From: Microbulbifer agarilyticus
Lineage (GTDB): Bacteria; Pseudomonadota; Gammaproteobacteria; Pseudomonadales; Cellvibrionaceae
Length of the DNA: 64,000 nt
Assembly (NCBI RefSeq): GCF_001999945.1
Contig: NZ_CP019650.1
Location: 434,001 to 498,000, forward strand
Direction: 5' to 3'
The notes under the pieces were generated by a model. It saw only the letters and a list, made by a program, of their open reading frames with translations, did not search any database and was not told the origin of the DNA. This document shows, piece after piece, positions 25,857 to 32,015 of the stretch. The stretch's first letter is position 1; the number at the start of each line of letters is the position of its first letter. A program made the position numbers and the translations under genes.

Positions 25857-26450
25857 ATGGGAAGTAACTACGACAACTCAGCGTTCAAACCAACGGATAA
25901 CCCACTTCAAGATTGGCAGGACAACCCGGATCCGCAGGACATTGTAAAAACGCAGCCACAAGGGGATCTAAGTGAGTTTGTTGGTAAACACATCATCTAT
26001 ACCTACGCCAATGGATGGCAGTACGAATACTACTTTCGAAATGAGAATTGCGGTGATTATCGTATTCATAATGGTGTTGTAGGGAAGCGCTGGACTACTG
26101 TACAGAGGTATATGCCCGTAAATTTGGGCCACGGTATTTACAAGGTTGCATGGACTGAGCCTACCGGCTCGGTAGTTTCACTAGATATAAATTTCAAAGA
26201 AAGATGGCTCCATGGTTTCTTCGGGTTAGCTCAATGGCTTGTAAAATCGCCGGAGGTGGGAACTGTTCACCAAAATGCCCACCTTAAGAATATCCGTGAG
26301 CATCGCGACAAAGGGCCGCTATATCCGCTATTAGTGAATTTTGATTTTGCTGAAATTACCTACTTGGAGGATCGTGGTATCGACAATGATGACGTCATCA
26401 ACTGCGAGGTGGATGAGCTTCCGGATGGATACTGGGATCGTCGAAATTGA
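25857..26450 (+). CDS. padC: Phenolic acid decarboxylase
   Basis: A 197-residue cytoplasmic decarboxylase that converts p-coumaric, ferulic and caffeic acids to 4-vinylphenols without cofactor. The beta-barrel sequence is unmistakable: GKHIIYTYANGWQYEYYF, DYRIHNG, GKRW, YKVAWTEPTG, and FAEITYLEDRGIDNDDVI. Catalytic and substrate residues equivalent to B. subtilis Tyr11, Tyr13, Arg41 and Glu64 are Tyr48, Tyr50, Arg78 and Glu101, with identical spacing. A 37-residue hydrophilic N-terminal extension precedes the usual start; GAGGTG lies 9 bases before the ATG at 25857. No padR-type repressor is adjacent. The gene is AT-richer than the flanking chromosome and lies between direct repeats, suggesting acquisition. 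Confidence 0.93.
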   Translation: MGSNYDNSAFKPTDNPLQDWQDNPDPQDIVKTQPQGDLSEFVGKHIIYTYANGWQYEYYFRNENCGDYRIHNGVVGKRWTTVQRYMPVNLGHGIYKVAWTEPTGSVVSLDINFKERWLHGFFGLAQWLVKSPEVGTVHQNAHLKNIREHRDKGPLYPLLVNFDFAEITYLEDRGIDNDDVINCEVDELPDGYWDRRN

Positions 26451-26992
26451 GTAGGAAAAAAATTGTATCGAATGTGTGATATATAGGAAACCTCATAGAA
26501 ATCAGGACGGGTTTGTCACGGAGTTTAGAGGGGCTAGCAACTGCTAGCCTTTACCGCTGCGCAAGAATTTCAGATAAACCGCTCATGATCCGTTTTTTGT
26601 CGCGCATTTATCTTCGATAACTTCCAAGTCTCAATGGCAGCAATTCCTTGCCGTCGTCGAAAACCTTTCTAGACTCTAGGTGTGTGCTGAATTTTTCCGC
26701 CAGTGATGATTGCGTGGCGATTACGTATGGAAGGGACTAATCATTTTTTCGGGCACGTCACGGATCGTGTCTCTGCAGATCTATTTTGTACTGCTTGCAT
26801 CCAATGGATGCGGAGCTAGCCATGATCTCTATGCTTCGACGTTGCGTTGTACCAGCTTTTATGTACTTGTCTTGGCCCGGCGTAACCAGCCGGATAAACG
26901 AATGAACAGATTCATCGATATGCTATAGATACTTGTGTCACCCGAGGGCGCTTATTTCATTTTGCGCTAATTAACCTCCGAGGAGACTTTCT
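26451..26992. other. Intergenic, 542 bp, mostly repeat copy B
   Basis: Just after padC a hairpin GGGCTAGCA / TGCTAGCC (about 26531-26549) followed by TTTACC may end the padC transcript. Repeat copy B follows (26565-26768). The last 220 bp lead to the alpha/beta hydrolase gene. A 72-codon frame at 26710-26928 overlaps the repeat and has no ribosome site or recognisable product, so it is not called. Confidence 0.4.
26565..26768. repeat. Direct repeat copy B
   Basis: Second, diverged copy of the ~210-bp segment at 25051-25262, same orientation, about 1.5 kb downstream. The terminator stem at its start is degraded (ACCGCTCATGATCCG instead of a perfect CCGGCC/GGCCGG), suggesting that copy A, next to the regulator gene, is the original and this one is a duplicate without a gene to terminate. 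Confidence 0.78.
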
Positions 26993-27787
26993 GTGAGAAT
27001 TCCATTAATTAAGCTCGTTTGTGCTATCGGTCTGTTACTTTCTATGTCTGTTGTAGCTCAAACCTCCAATGAGGGTGGTGCGAGAAGCTCGACCTTTGTT
27101 CTTGTACATGGCACCTTTCAATGGGGAGGTCAGTGGGTTCCTCTTGCCTCAATACTCGAAGAACAGGGTTACACCGTCCATATGCCAACACTTTCCGGTT
27201 TGGGAGAGCGGAATAATCTGCTGTCTAAGCAAGTCGGCCTGTCAACGCATATTGAGGATGTGAAGAATTACATCCAATGGTACAACGTAACAAACGTCAT
27301 CTTGGTCGGGCATAGTTACGGAGGAGCCGTCATTACCGGTGTCGCCGATGCGCTGCCGGATCGAATTGCGCATGTTGTCTATGTGGATGCGACGGTGTTA
27401 AACCAAGGGGAGAACTTGGTGGATGATTTTTTCACCACTGAAGTTTCAAAAGGCATCAAGGGCGCTGTGGATAAGTTCGGAGATGGCTGGTTAATTCCTC
27501 CGGAATTTCTACGCAATCCACCACCAAAAACCATGAGTAAGCAGCCGTTTAAAACGTATACCGACCGTATTGATCTACAAGGCCCCCCTCCCAAATCTGG
27601 CACCGTCATCAATGCTACTGAGAATCCGGAAATCTTCGGCGTGATTCGCGAAAAGGGTAGCAAAAGGGCAAAAGAACGCGGTTGGTCCTTGCACATTGTT
27701 GAAGGACCTCATCCGCTTCAAGAGAAAAACCCCTCCAAGCAGAAAGTTGCGGAGATTCTTCTGGATATTGCGCAAGACAATAAGTAA
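26993..27787 (+). CDS. Exported alpha/beta hydrolase
   Basis: A 264-residue serine hydrolase with a signal peptide (residues 1-23, cleavage near VAQ|TS). The domain begins FVLVHGTFQWGGQWVPLA, where HG forms the oxyanion region, and has the nucleophile Ser108 in VGHSYGGAV. A late His in EGPHPLQEK is the likely triad His. The closest type I know is the salicylate/methyl-ester esterase (EstC-like) group, which acts on small esters. The start is GTG at 26993 with GAGGAGA 6 bases upstream. It is followed by a 130-bp gap before the glycine-zipper gene. Substrate unknown. Confidence 0.85.
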   Translation: MRIPLIKLVCAIGLLLSMSVVAQTSNEGGARSSTFVLVHGTFQWGGQWVPLASILEEQGYTVHMPTLSGLGERNNLLSKQVGLSTHIEDVKNYIQWYNVTNVILVGHSYGGAVITGVADALPDRIAHVVYVDATVLNQGENLVDDFFTTEVSKGIKGAVDKFGDGWLIPPEFLRNPPPKTMSKQPFKTYTDRIDLQGPPPKSGTVINATENPEIFGVIREKGSKRAKERGWSLHIVEGPHPLQEKNPSKQKVAEILLDIAQDNK

Positions 27788-27917
27788 GAATAGATATGTC
27801 GCAAGCATATTAATCCCGCAACTTCGCGGTAGGCTTTGATATTTGCAGCTTCAACGACTATTTCGAAAGGTCTTTGAGGTACGGCTTATTTTTTAGTTGA
27901 CTGGCCAGGAGCATCAC

Positions 27918-28109
27918 ATGAGTGATCAAAAAGAAAGCAAAGGCAGTTCTTCAAGCCTGACGGGAGTCGGTATCGCAATAGGTACCGCAATTGGGGCTGG
28001 TATTGGCGCGGCGATCGATAATCTGGCTCTCGGTATTGGCGTTGGTATAGCGATCGGTGCGGCAATCGGAGCAAGCTGGGCGGCGAAGAAAGGCGGTTCT
28101 AGCAAGTAG
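27918..28109 (+). CDS. Small glycine-zipper protein (63 aa)
   Basis: A 63-residue peptide: a polar Ser/Lys/Glu-rich N-terminus, then 45 residues of alternating Gly and small hydrophobic residues (GVGIAIGTAIGAGIGAAI, LALGIGVGIAIGAAIGAS) and a basic end, AAKKGGSSK. This is a glycine-zipper pattern able to form tightly packed membrane helices; such peptides may be structural or membrane-active. The ATG at 27918 is preferred because AGGAG lies 8 bases before it. There is no neighbour that explains it. Confidence 0.75.
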   Translation: MSDQKESKGSSSSLTGVGIAIGTAIGAGIGAAIDNLALGIGVGIAIGAAIGASWAAKKGGSSK

Positions 28110-28160
28110 CGTTGTTGGTCGAATTGACGCGGTATGCTTTCTGCGCCGGGTAAGTTAGAT

Positions 28161-28523
28161 ATGGATGTAGCGCACACAAAGCAATTCTGTCGATCCTTTC
28201 CCGGAGTGAACGAGGTGGAAAGTGGTCATCCAGCCAATGTGTTGTCCTATAAAGTCAGGGATAAACTCTTTGCATACTTCAAGACTAGTGAGCCGGAACG
28301 ATGGCGATTTAGCTTTCGGGTGACCCCAGAGCGGTTCTTGGAGTTAACCGACCAGCCGGGGATCAAGCCTGCCCGGTATATGCATCGATATCATTGGGTT
28401 ACCGTTGTCGACGTGAGTCGTTTTGACGATGAGTACCTGAAAGAGTTGGTGGCTTGGTCATTTAATAAAGCAGTTAGCCGTTTACCTAAGAAAGTGCAGG
28501 CAGAAATACGCGACATGACGTAG
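28161..28523 (+). CDS. MmcQ/YjbR-family protein
   Basis: A 120-residue CyaY-like fold protein. Recognised from the N-terminal KQFCRSFPGVNEV, the Lys-rich strand YKVRDKLFAYFK, RFSFRVTPERFLELTDQPGIKPARYMHRYHWVTV and the C-terminal KELVAWSFNKAVSRLPKKV. Members are often annotated as DNA-binding, but the biochemical role is not established. The frame opens at 28134; ATG 28161 matches the family length better. Stand-alone gene in the accessory region. Confidence 0.85.
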   Translation: MDVAHTKQFCRSFPGVNEVESGHPANVLSYKVRDKLFAYFKTSEPERWRFSFRVTPERFLELTDQPGIKPARYMHRYHWVTVVDVSRFDDEYLKELVAWSFNKAVSRLPKKVQAEIRDMT

Positions 28524-28630
28524 CGGGGGGGGTAGCTGACACAGACTAGTAAGGCTACTGGCTTGTTCGAAATCGGATTTCTTGGGGCGATACCCTTTTC
28601 AGCTGGCGGGAACCAAATGCGAGAGAGAAT

Positions 28631-29080
28631 ATGAAGATTCTTAACGAATCAAAAATCATGTATCTACTTTTGTTCGCCACGCTCCTGTGTTCATTCTTCG
28701 GCCTCAGGGGGCTGTCGTTTCTCCTGATGTCGGTAACGGTCCCTATATTTGTAAGCTGGGCGTTAAATCATCGTGACTTCAGATACCGAATACAGGCATT
28801 TATCTACTTTGTTGTAATCATTATTATCGAGATCGCCGGTTTCGCCGCGCTCTACGAGCGCGAGGGTATCGTGTGTGAAGGTAATCTGATTAAAGATACT
28901 TACACTAGCCTTTATTTTAGTGTCGTTACTTGGACAACACTGGGATACGGGGACTGTGTCCCAACACCACATATTCGGCATTGGGCGGCGCTGCAGGCTA
29001 TTCTCGGCTACGTTATGATGGCTATTTTTACCGCATTGGTGCTTAATTTTCTTAATGGTCGAATACCGAAAAAAAGCTAA
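28631..29080 (+). CDS. Small two-helix potassium channel (Ion_trans_2)
   Basis: A 149-residue membrane protein. Hydrophobic segments lie near 10-50 and 60-78, and the C-terminal half has the pore layout: outer helix, pore loop with selectivity filter TLGYGD (in VTWTTLGYGDCVPTP) and inner helix LQAILGYVMMAIFTALVLNFL. It is a potassium-type channel without a regulatory RCK domain, so gating is unknown. GAGAGAGA precedes the ATG. It stands alone. Confidence 0.87.
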   Translation: MKILNESKIMYLLLFATLLCSFFGLRGLSFLLMSVTVPIFVSWALNHRDFRYRIQAFIYFVVIIIIEIAGFAALYEREGIVCEGNLIKDTYTSLYFSVVTWTTLGYGDCVPTPHIRHWAALQAILGYVMMAIFTALVLNFLNGRIPKKS

Positions 29081-29183
29081 AAGAAAAGTTAATCACGTTA
29101 CTCGCTGGAGAAAATCCTGCAGAAAGTTGTGGTTCTTAACGTATCTTAATTGTTTTCCGTGTTTTTCTCTGTGGTTTTGATCC

Positions 29184-29444
29184 ATGACATCTCTCTTTGA
29201 GTATTACCTGGTTGACTGGCTCGGCATGGGGTTAAGTTTGATATCGGTTTACCTACTGGGTAATAGGAACAAATGGGGCTTTCTGCTATTCGCCCTGTCC
29301 AATGTGATTTTTATTTTCCTTGGCCTGACCTGGATGAACAGCGTGGGTATGGCTGTGGGTAATGTGGCGTTTATGCTGATAAATATTCGCGGTTATCTGC
29401 ATTGGGATAAGAACAACCGTGAGCCGTCAGCCAGCAGCGCCTAG
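29184..29444 (+). CDS. Small PnuC-like membrane protein (86 aa)
   Basis: An 86-residue protein with three hydrophobic helices (WLGMGLSLISVYLLG; WGFLLFALSNVIFIFLGL; VGMAVGNVAFMLINIRGYLHW). The pattern, including NKWGF and the NIRGYLHW ending, is that of short proteins related to the nicotinamide riboside transporter PnuC (usually over 200 aa), but it is too short for a full transporter and could be a homo-oligomeric relative. No NAD-related neighbour. Confidence 0.7.
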   Translation: MTSLFEYYLVDWLGMGLSLISVYLLGNRNKWGFLLFALSNVIFIFLGLTWMNSVGMAVGNVAFMLINIRGYLHWDKNNREPSASSA

Positions 29445-29577
29445 GTATGCAATCTCGCCTGGCTTTGCTAACGGGTGAGGTCAGATTTGATCACCGAGTG
29501 TGAGCGCCATTTTCCACGTAATGACCTATGCTTATGGCGACGATTCTTCTCGATATATTCTTAATTGAGATATAGAT

Positions 29578-30117
29578 ATGGCTACTTCTACCAAACTGAG
29601 AGCAGGTGATGCCTTTCCTTCTCTGGAGGCGGTCAAGTTGGATGGTTCGAGCGTTACGCTCGGTAAGCCACAAGGAGGCGCGACCTGGCAGGCAGTGTTT
29701 GTTTATCGTGGCAAGCACTGCCCCTTGTGCACCAAATACCTGAATGAACTGGAGACATTCAAGCAGGCCTTTCAGGATGCAGATGTGGATATTCTGGCGG
29801 TATCCGCTGATTCAAAAGAACAGTTGGAGCAGCACCTGGAAAAAGTGCAAGTCAGCTTCCCCATTGCCTACGGGCTGACGGAAGAGCAGATGAAGACTCT
29901 GGGGCTGTACATCTCCATTCCCCGTTCGGAACAAGAGACTGACCACAATTTTGCGGAGCCCGGGCTGTTTGTGGTGAACGAGGAGGGCAATCTGCACGTT
30001 GTGGATATCTCGAACAACCCCTTTGTGCGCCCGGAGCTGGGTGCGCTGACCCGCGGTCTCGCGTGGATTCGCGATCCGGACAACCATTACCCGATTCGCG
30101 GGACACTGAAGTACTAA
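29578..30117 (+). CDS. Peroxiredoxin-like (AhpC/TSA-type) protein
   Basis: A 179-residue thioredoxin-fold protein. The N-terminus RAGDAFPSLEAVKLDGSSVTLG and the active-site loop VYRGKHCPLCTKY, with Cys48 and Cys51, place it in the AhpC/TSA redoxin group. The CxxC spacing is unusual, since classical peroxiredoxins have Pxx(T/S)xxC. Later motifs (DILAVSADSKEQ, PGLFVVNEEG) are typical of the fold. It likely reduces peroxides or acts as a thiol-disulfide protein. It is followed 67 bp downstream by a cupin gene on the same strand. Confidence 0.82.
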   Translation: MATSTKLRAGDAFPSLEAVKLDGSSVTLGKPQGGATWQAVFVYRGKHCPLCTKYLNELETFKQAFQDADVDILAVSADSKEQLEQHLEKVQVSFPIAYGLTEEQMKTLGLYISIPRSEQETDHNFAEPGLFVVNEEGNLHVVDISNNPFVRPELGALTRGLAWIRDPDNHYPIRGTLKY

Positions 30118-30184
30118 TACCACGAAGAATTCGTCCCAGAAGTAATCATTCCGGCTTCACAATTCACCGGCTACTGGTGCTGTT

Positions 30185-30646
30185 ATGGCGACACACTCCT
30201 TTGCGGTTTCTCCCGAGGACTATCCTCGCCCGCTGAATGTGATGGGCGATACGGTGAACGTACTAGCGCGGCTCGCGCAGACCGGCTCATACGCAATCTC
30301 CATCGTTCACGGCAAGGCAGGGGATGGGCCGCCCCCGCACCGGCACGACTGGAACGAAACGTTTTTTGTGGTGCGGGGGAGTGTCGATTTTTCGTTTCGT
30401 GGCTGTGAGGCTTGTGCTGAGGCTGGGAGCCTGGTGCACTTCCCCGCCGGCGAGATTCATTCTTTCACCTTTGGTGCCAACGGTGCCGAACTACTCGAGA
30501 TCACCGGGCCGGGGAGCCGGGCGGTGGAGATGTTCGAAGCGTTGGACCGCGAAATCCCTGCTGGTGTGAACGACGGGACACGTATTGCAGAGGTCCTTGC
30601 TCAGAACGGGGTGGAGGTGGTTTCGGGTACACCTTCCCACGACTAA
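30185..30646 (+). CDS. Cupin-domain protein
   Basis: A 153-residue single-domain cupin. Motif 1 is GPPPHRHDWNETFFVVRGSVDFSF (His-His-Glu metal ligands) and motif 2 is GSLVHFPAGEIHSFTFG (His ligand). The core is intact, so it probably binds a divalent metal, but cupins range from isomerases and dioxygenases to sensors and no substrate can be given. It lies 67 bp after the redoxin-like gene and may be cotranscribed with it. Confidence 0.85.
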   Translation: MATHSFAVSPEDYPRPLNVMGDTVNVLARLAQTGSYAISIVHGKAGDGPPPHRHDWNETFFVVRGSVDFSFRGCEACAEAGSLVHFPAGEIHSFTFGANGAELLEITGPGSRAVEMFEALDREIPAGVNDGTRIAEVLAQNGVEVVSGTPSHD

Positions 30647-30819
30647 GCGGTCCGGTGCGCAGTCATAGGGTCTCATTGGTCATCTCTATCAAACTGGAAA
30701 GTACAAACAATTTTTACAAATAGGAATTGTTCTCGATAATCGGCATATTGTTCGCAGTTGTACAAAATATGAACAGTGCAGCTGCGACCCGATACCGGTG
30801 CAACTGAGGATGATTCACT

Positions 30820-30993
30820 ATGAAGAAGACCTGTAGTTTTGCGTTAGTTCACATGGCCGTTGCGTTTACCGTGGGCTTTGTGATGACCGGGGATTTCTTG
30901 GTCGGAAGTGCGCTGGCACTCGTTGAGCCCGCGTGTAACACGGTCGCTTACTATTTTCATGAGAAATGGTGGGGTGGGGCTGCGGTTGCCTAA
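30820..30993 (+). CDS. DUF2061-type small membrane protein (57 aa)
   Basis: A 57-codon frame, MKKTCSFALVHMAVAFTVGF then VMTGDFLVGSALALVEPACN, ending in TVAYYFHEKWW. It matches DUF2061: two helices, a TGD-type turn after the first, and the YYxHExxW end. The ATG at 30820 follows TGAGGA about 8 bases upstream. The family is widespread but its function is unknown. It sits alone before a bidirectional terminator; the preceding 170 bp are AT-rich with repeated TACAA words, probably its promoter region. Confidence 0.8.
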   Translation: MKKTCSFALVHMAVAFTVGFVMTGDFLVGSALALVEPACNTVAYYFHEKWWGGAAVA

Positions 30994-31106
30994 TATGCAG
31001 TGTCATCGACGTCGGGACTTAGTCTGAATTCTTTTCGGCGGCCAGTTAGTCTGTCCTAGCTTTTTAATGGCCTCCAATTAACTGCTTCGTTATTGAGATT
31101 CCCAAA

Positions 31107-31146
31107 AGAAAAGGCCGCGGATCGATTGTAATCTGCGGCCTTTTCT
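31107..31146 (+). terminator. Bidirectional intrinsic terminator
   Basis: AGAAAAGGCCGC(G)GA and TC(T)GCGGCCTTTTCT pair around a short loop, with an A-run before and a T-run after, so it can act on both strands. A second hairpin, AACTCCAG / CTGGAGTT (31162-31169 and 31175-31182), follows closely. Confidence 0.9.
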
Positions 31147-31198
31147 TTCTATCTGCCTGTTAACTCCAGTCTCGCTGGAGTTGTTGAGGCGTAATTAC

Positions 31199-31378
31199 TC
31201 AGTTATTACCAAGCACGAAACAACGTTCCAGTTCCTTCGGATATCGCAGGCTCAAATTATCGCTGGTCTTACCCAGCTTGGTTTGTGACTGAGGTTGCGT
31301 CTTGGTGTCTTTCTGCCGTGTGGCGAGAAAGGCTGATTTGCTTTGGTTGTGGGGTTTTAGCGGCAAGTGCGTATTCAT
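31199..31378 (-). CDS. Hypothetical 59-aa polar protein
   Basis: No family recognised. From the ATG at 31378 the product is Lys/Gln/Ser/Thr-rich (SKSAFLATRQKDTKTQPQSQ) with one Cys near the C-terminus and no membrane segment. GAGG lies 8 bases before this ATG, which is the main reason to call it; the frame extends upstream to 31489 without a ribosome site. It is the only minus-strand candidate among plus-strand small genes and ends next to two hairpins. It may be spurious. Confidence 0.4.
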   Translation of the reverse strand: MNTHLPLKPHNQSKSAFLATRQKDTKTQPQSQTKLGKTSDNLSLRYPKELERCFVLGNN

Positions 31379-31536
31379 TTGGAAACCTCTACTGCATATA
31401 CGCTGCGGTGAATGCCTTTGCTGCTTTCGCGGTCGTTCTCTCGTGAGCGTGTTGACCAGGGGAAAGATACGGAAAGTCTGCGCGGCCACGTTTTAACTGT
31501 AGTGTAAAAAACGAGGGACCAGCCGCCACATGCCCA

Positions 31537-31758
31537 ATGTGCGCACAAATGCCATTTTCCCTGAGACTCACCGCAAGTTCCCGTCGCCTGAAAGCAGGTT
31601 CACGGATTTACCAGCAATTGCCCGCCCATAGATATAGCCTTCGGCAATCATCGCGAAAGCTATATTTGATTATCGCTATGGTGACTTTGGGTCTATTCTT
31701 AGTCTTAGTTTCGCGAATACACGACGAACAGATTAAGAAAGAGCGAGAGCAAAAATGA
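31537..31758 (+). CDS. Possible small single-pass membrane protein (up to 73 aa)
   Basis: An open frame whose C-terminal half is a convincing membrane anchor: KLYLIIAMVTLGLFLVLVS followed by a charged tail, RIHDEQIKKEREQK. The N-terminal part is basic and less protein-like, and no good Shine-Dalgarno precedes the ATG at 31537, so the true start may be internal. Its stop overlaps the ATG of the next mini-ORF (ATGA), suggesting translational coupling. Family unknown. Confidence 0.45.
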   Translation: MCAQMPFSLRLTASSRRLKAGSRIYQQLPAHRYSLRQSSRKLYLIIAMVTLGLFLVLVSRIHDEQIKKEREQK

Positions 31759-31880
31759 AAAATTCCACGACACCCATGCTAATTACAGAGTTACCTGCAG
31801 CCGCTGAGACCGAGTGCAACATTGAATGCAACTATGGCAACAACTATTACGGTGATCAGGTATGTATCTTGAAAAAGTAG
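31755..31880 (+). CDS. Possible 41-aa Cys-containing peptide
   Basis: A 41-codon frame starting inside the stop of the preceding mini-ORF. The product is a Thr/Ala/Glu-rich leader-like half followed by ECNIECNYGNNYYGDQVC, with three Cys and many Asn/Tyr, then ILKK. It has the look of an exported or processed peptide but no signal peptide, and no maturation or export genes are adjacent. It overlaps the next frame by 19 bases. Called only because of the ATGA coupling and unusual composition. Confidence 0.35.
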   Translation: MKNSTTPMLITELPAAAETECNIECNYGNNYYGDQVCILKK

Positions 31881-31960
31881 TGGCGGACTGGGTAACTGGT
31901 ATTCTACTGCGGGCACTGGAGACGCAGCTGCAAAGCTTGGATAAGGATGACAGCCTGTAA
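31862..31960 (+). CDS. Possible 32-aa amphipathic peptide
   Basis: A 32-codon frame starting within the end of the 41-aa frame. The product (MYLEKVVADWVTGILLRALE, then TQLQSLDKDDSL) is a strongly amphipathic helix with an acidic tail. A weak ribosome site (GGTGATCAGG) directly precedes the ATG. It is the third member of the overlapping run at 31537-31960 and ends 55 bp before the convergent SNF2 gene. Function unknown. Confidence 0.35.
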   Translation: MYLEKVVADWVTGILLRALETQLQSLDKDDSL

Positions 31961-32015
31961 ATGGCACTCAGTAATTTGCGTGCCGTTTTTCCCGTTTAAT
32001 TTACTCGGCCTGATT

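Noticed and set aside
26710..26928. 72-codon plus-strand frame inside repeat copy B
   Set aside because: No ribosome site, overlaps a duplicated noncoding segment and has no recognisable product.
31755..31880. Class IIa bacteriocin-like reading of the NYGNNYYG peptide
   Set aside because: YGN resemblance is superficial: spacing to Cys does not fit, there is no double-Gly leader, immunity or transport gene.
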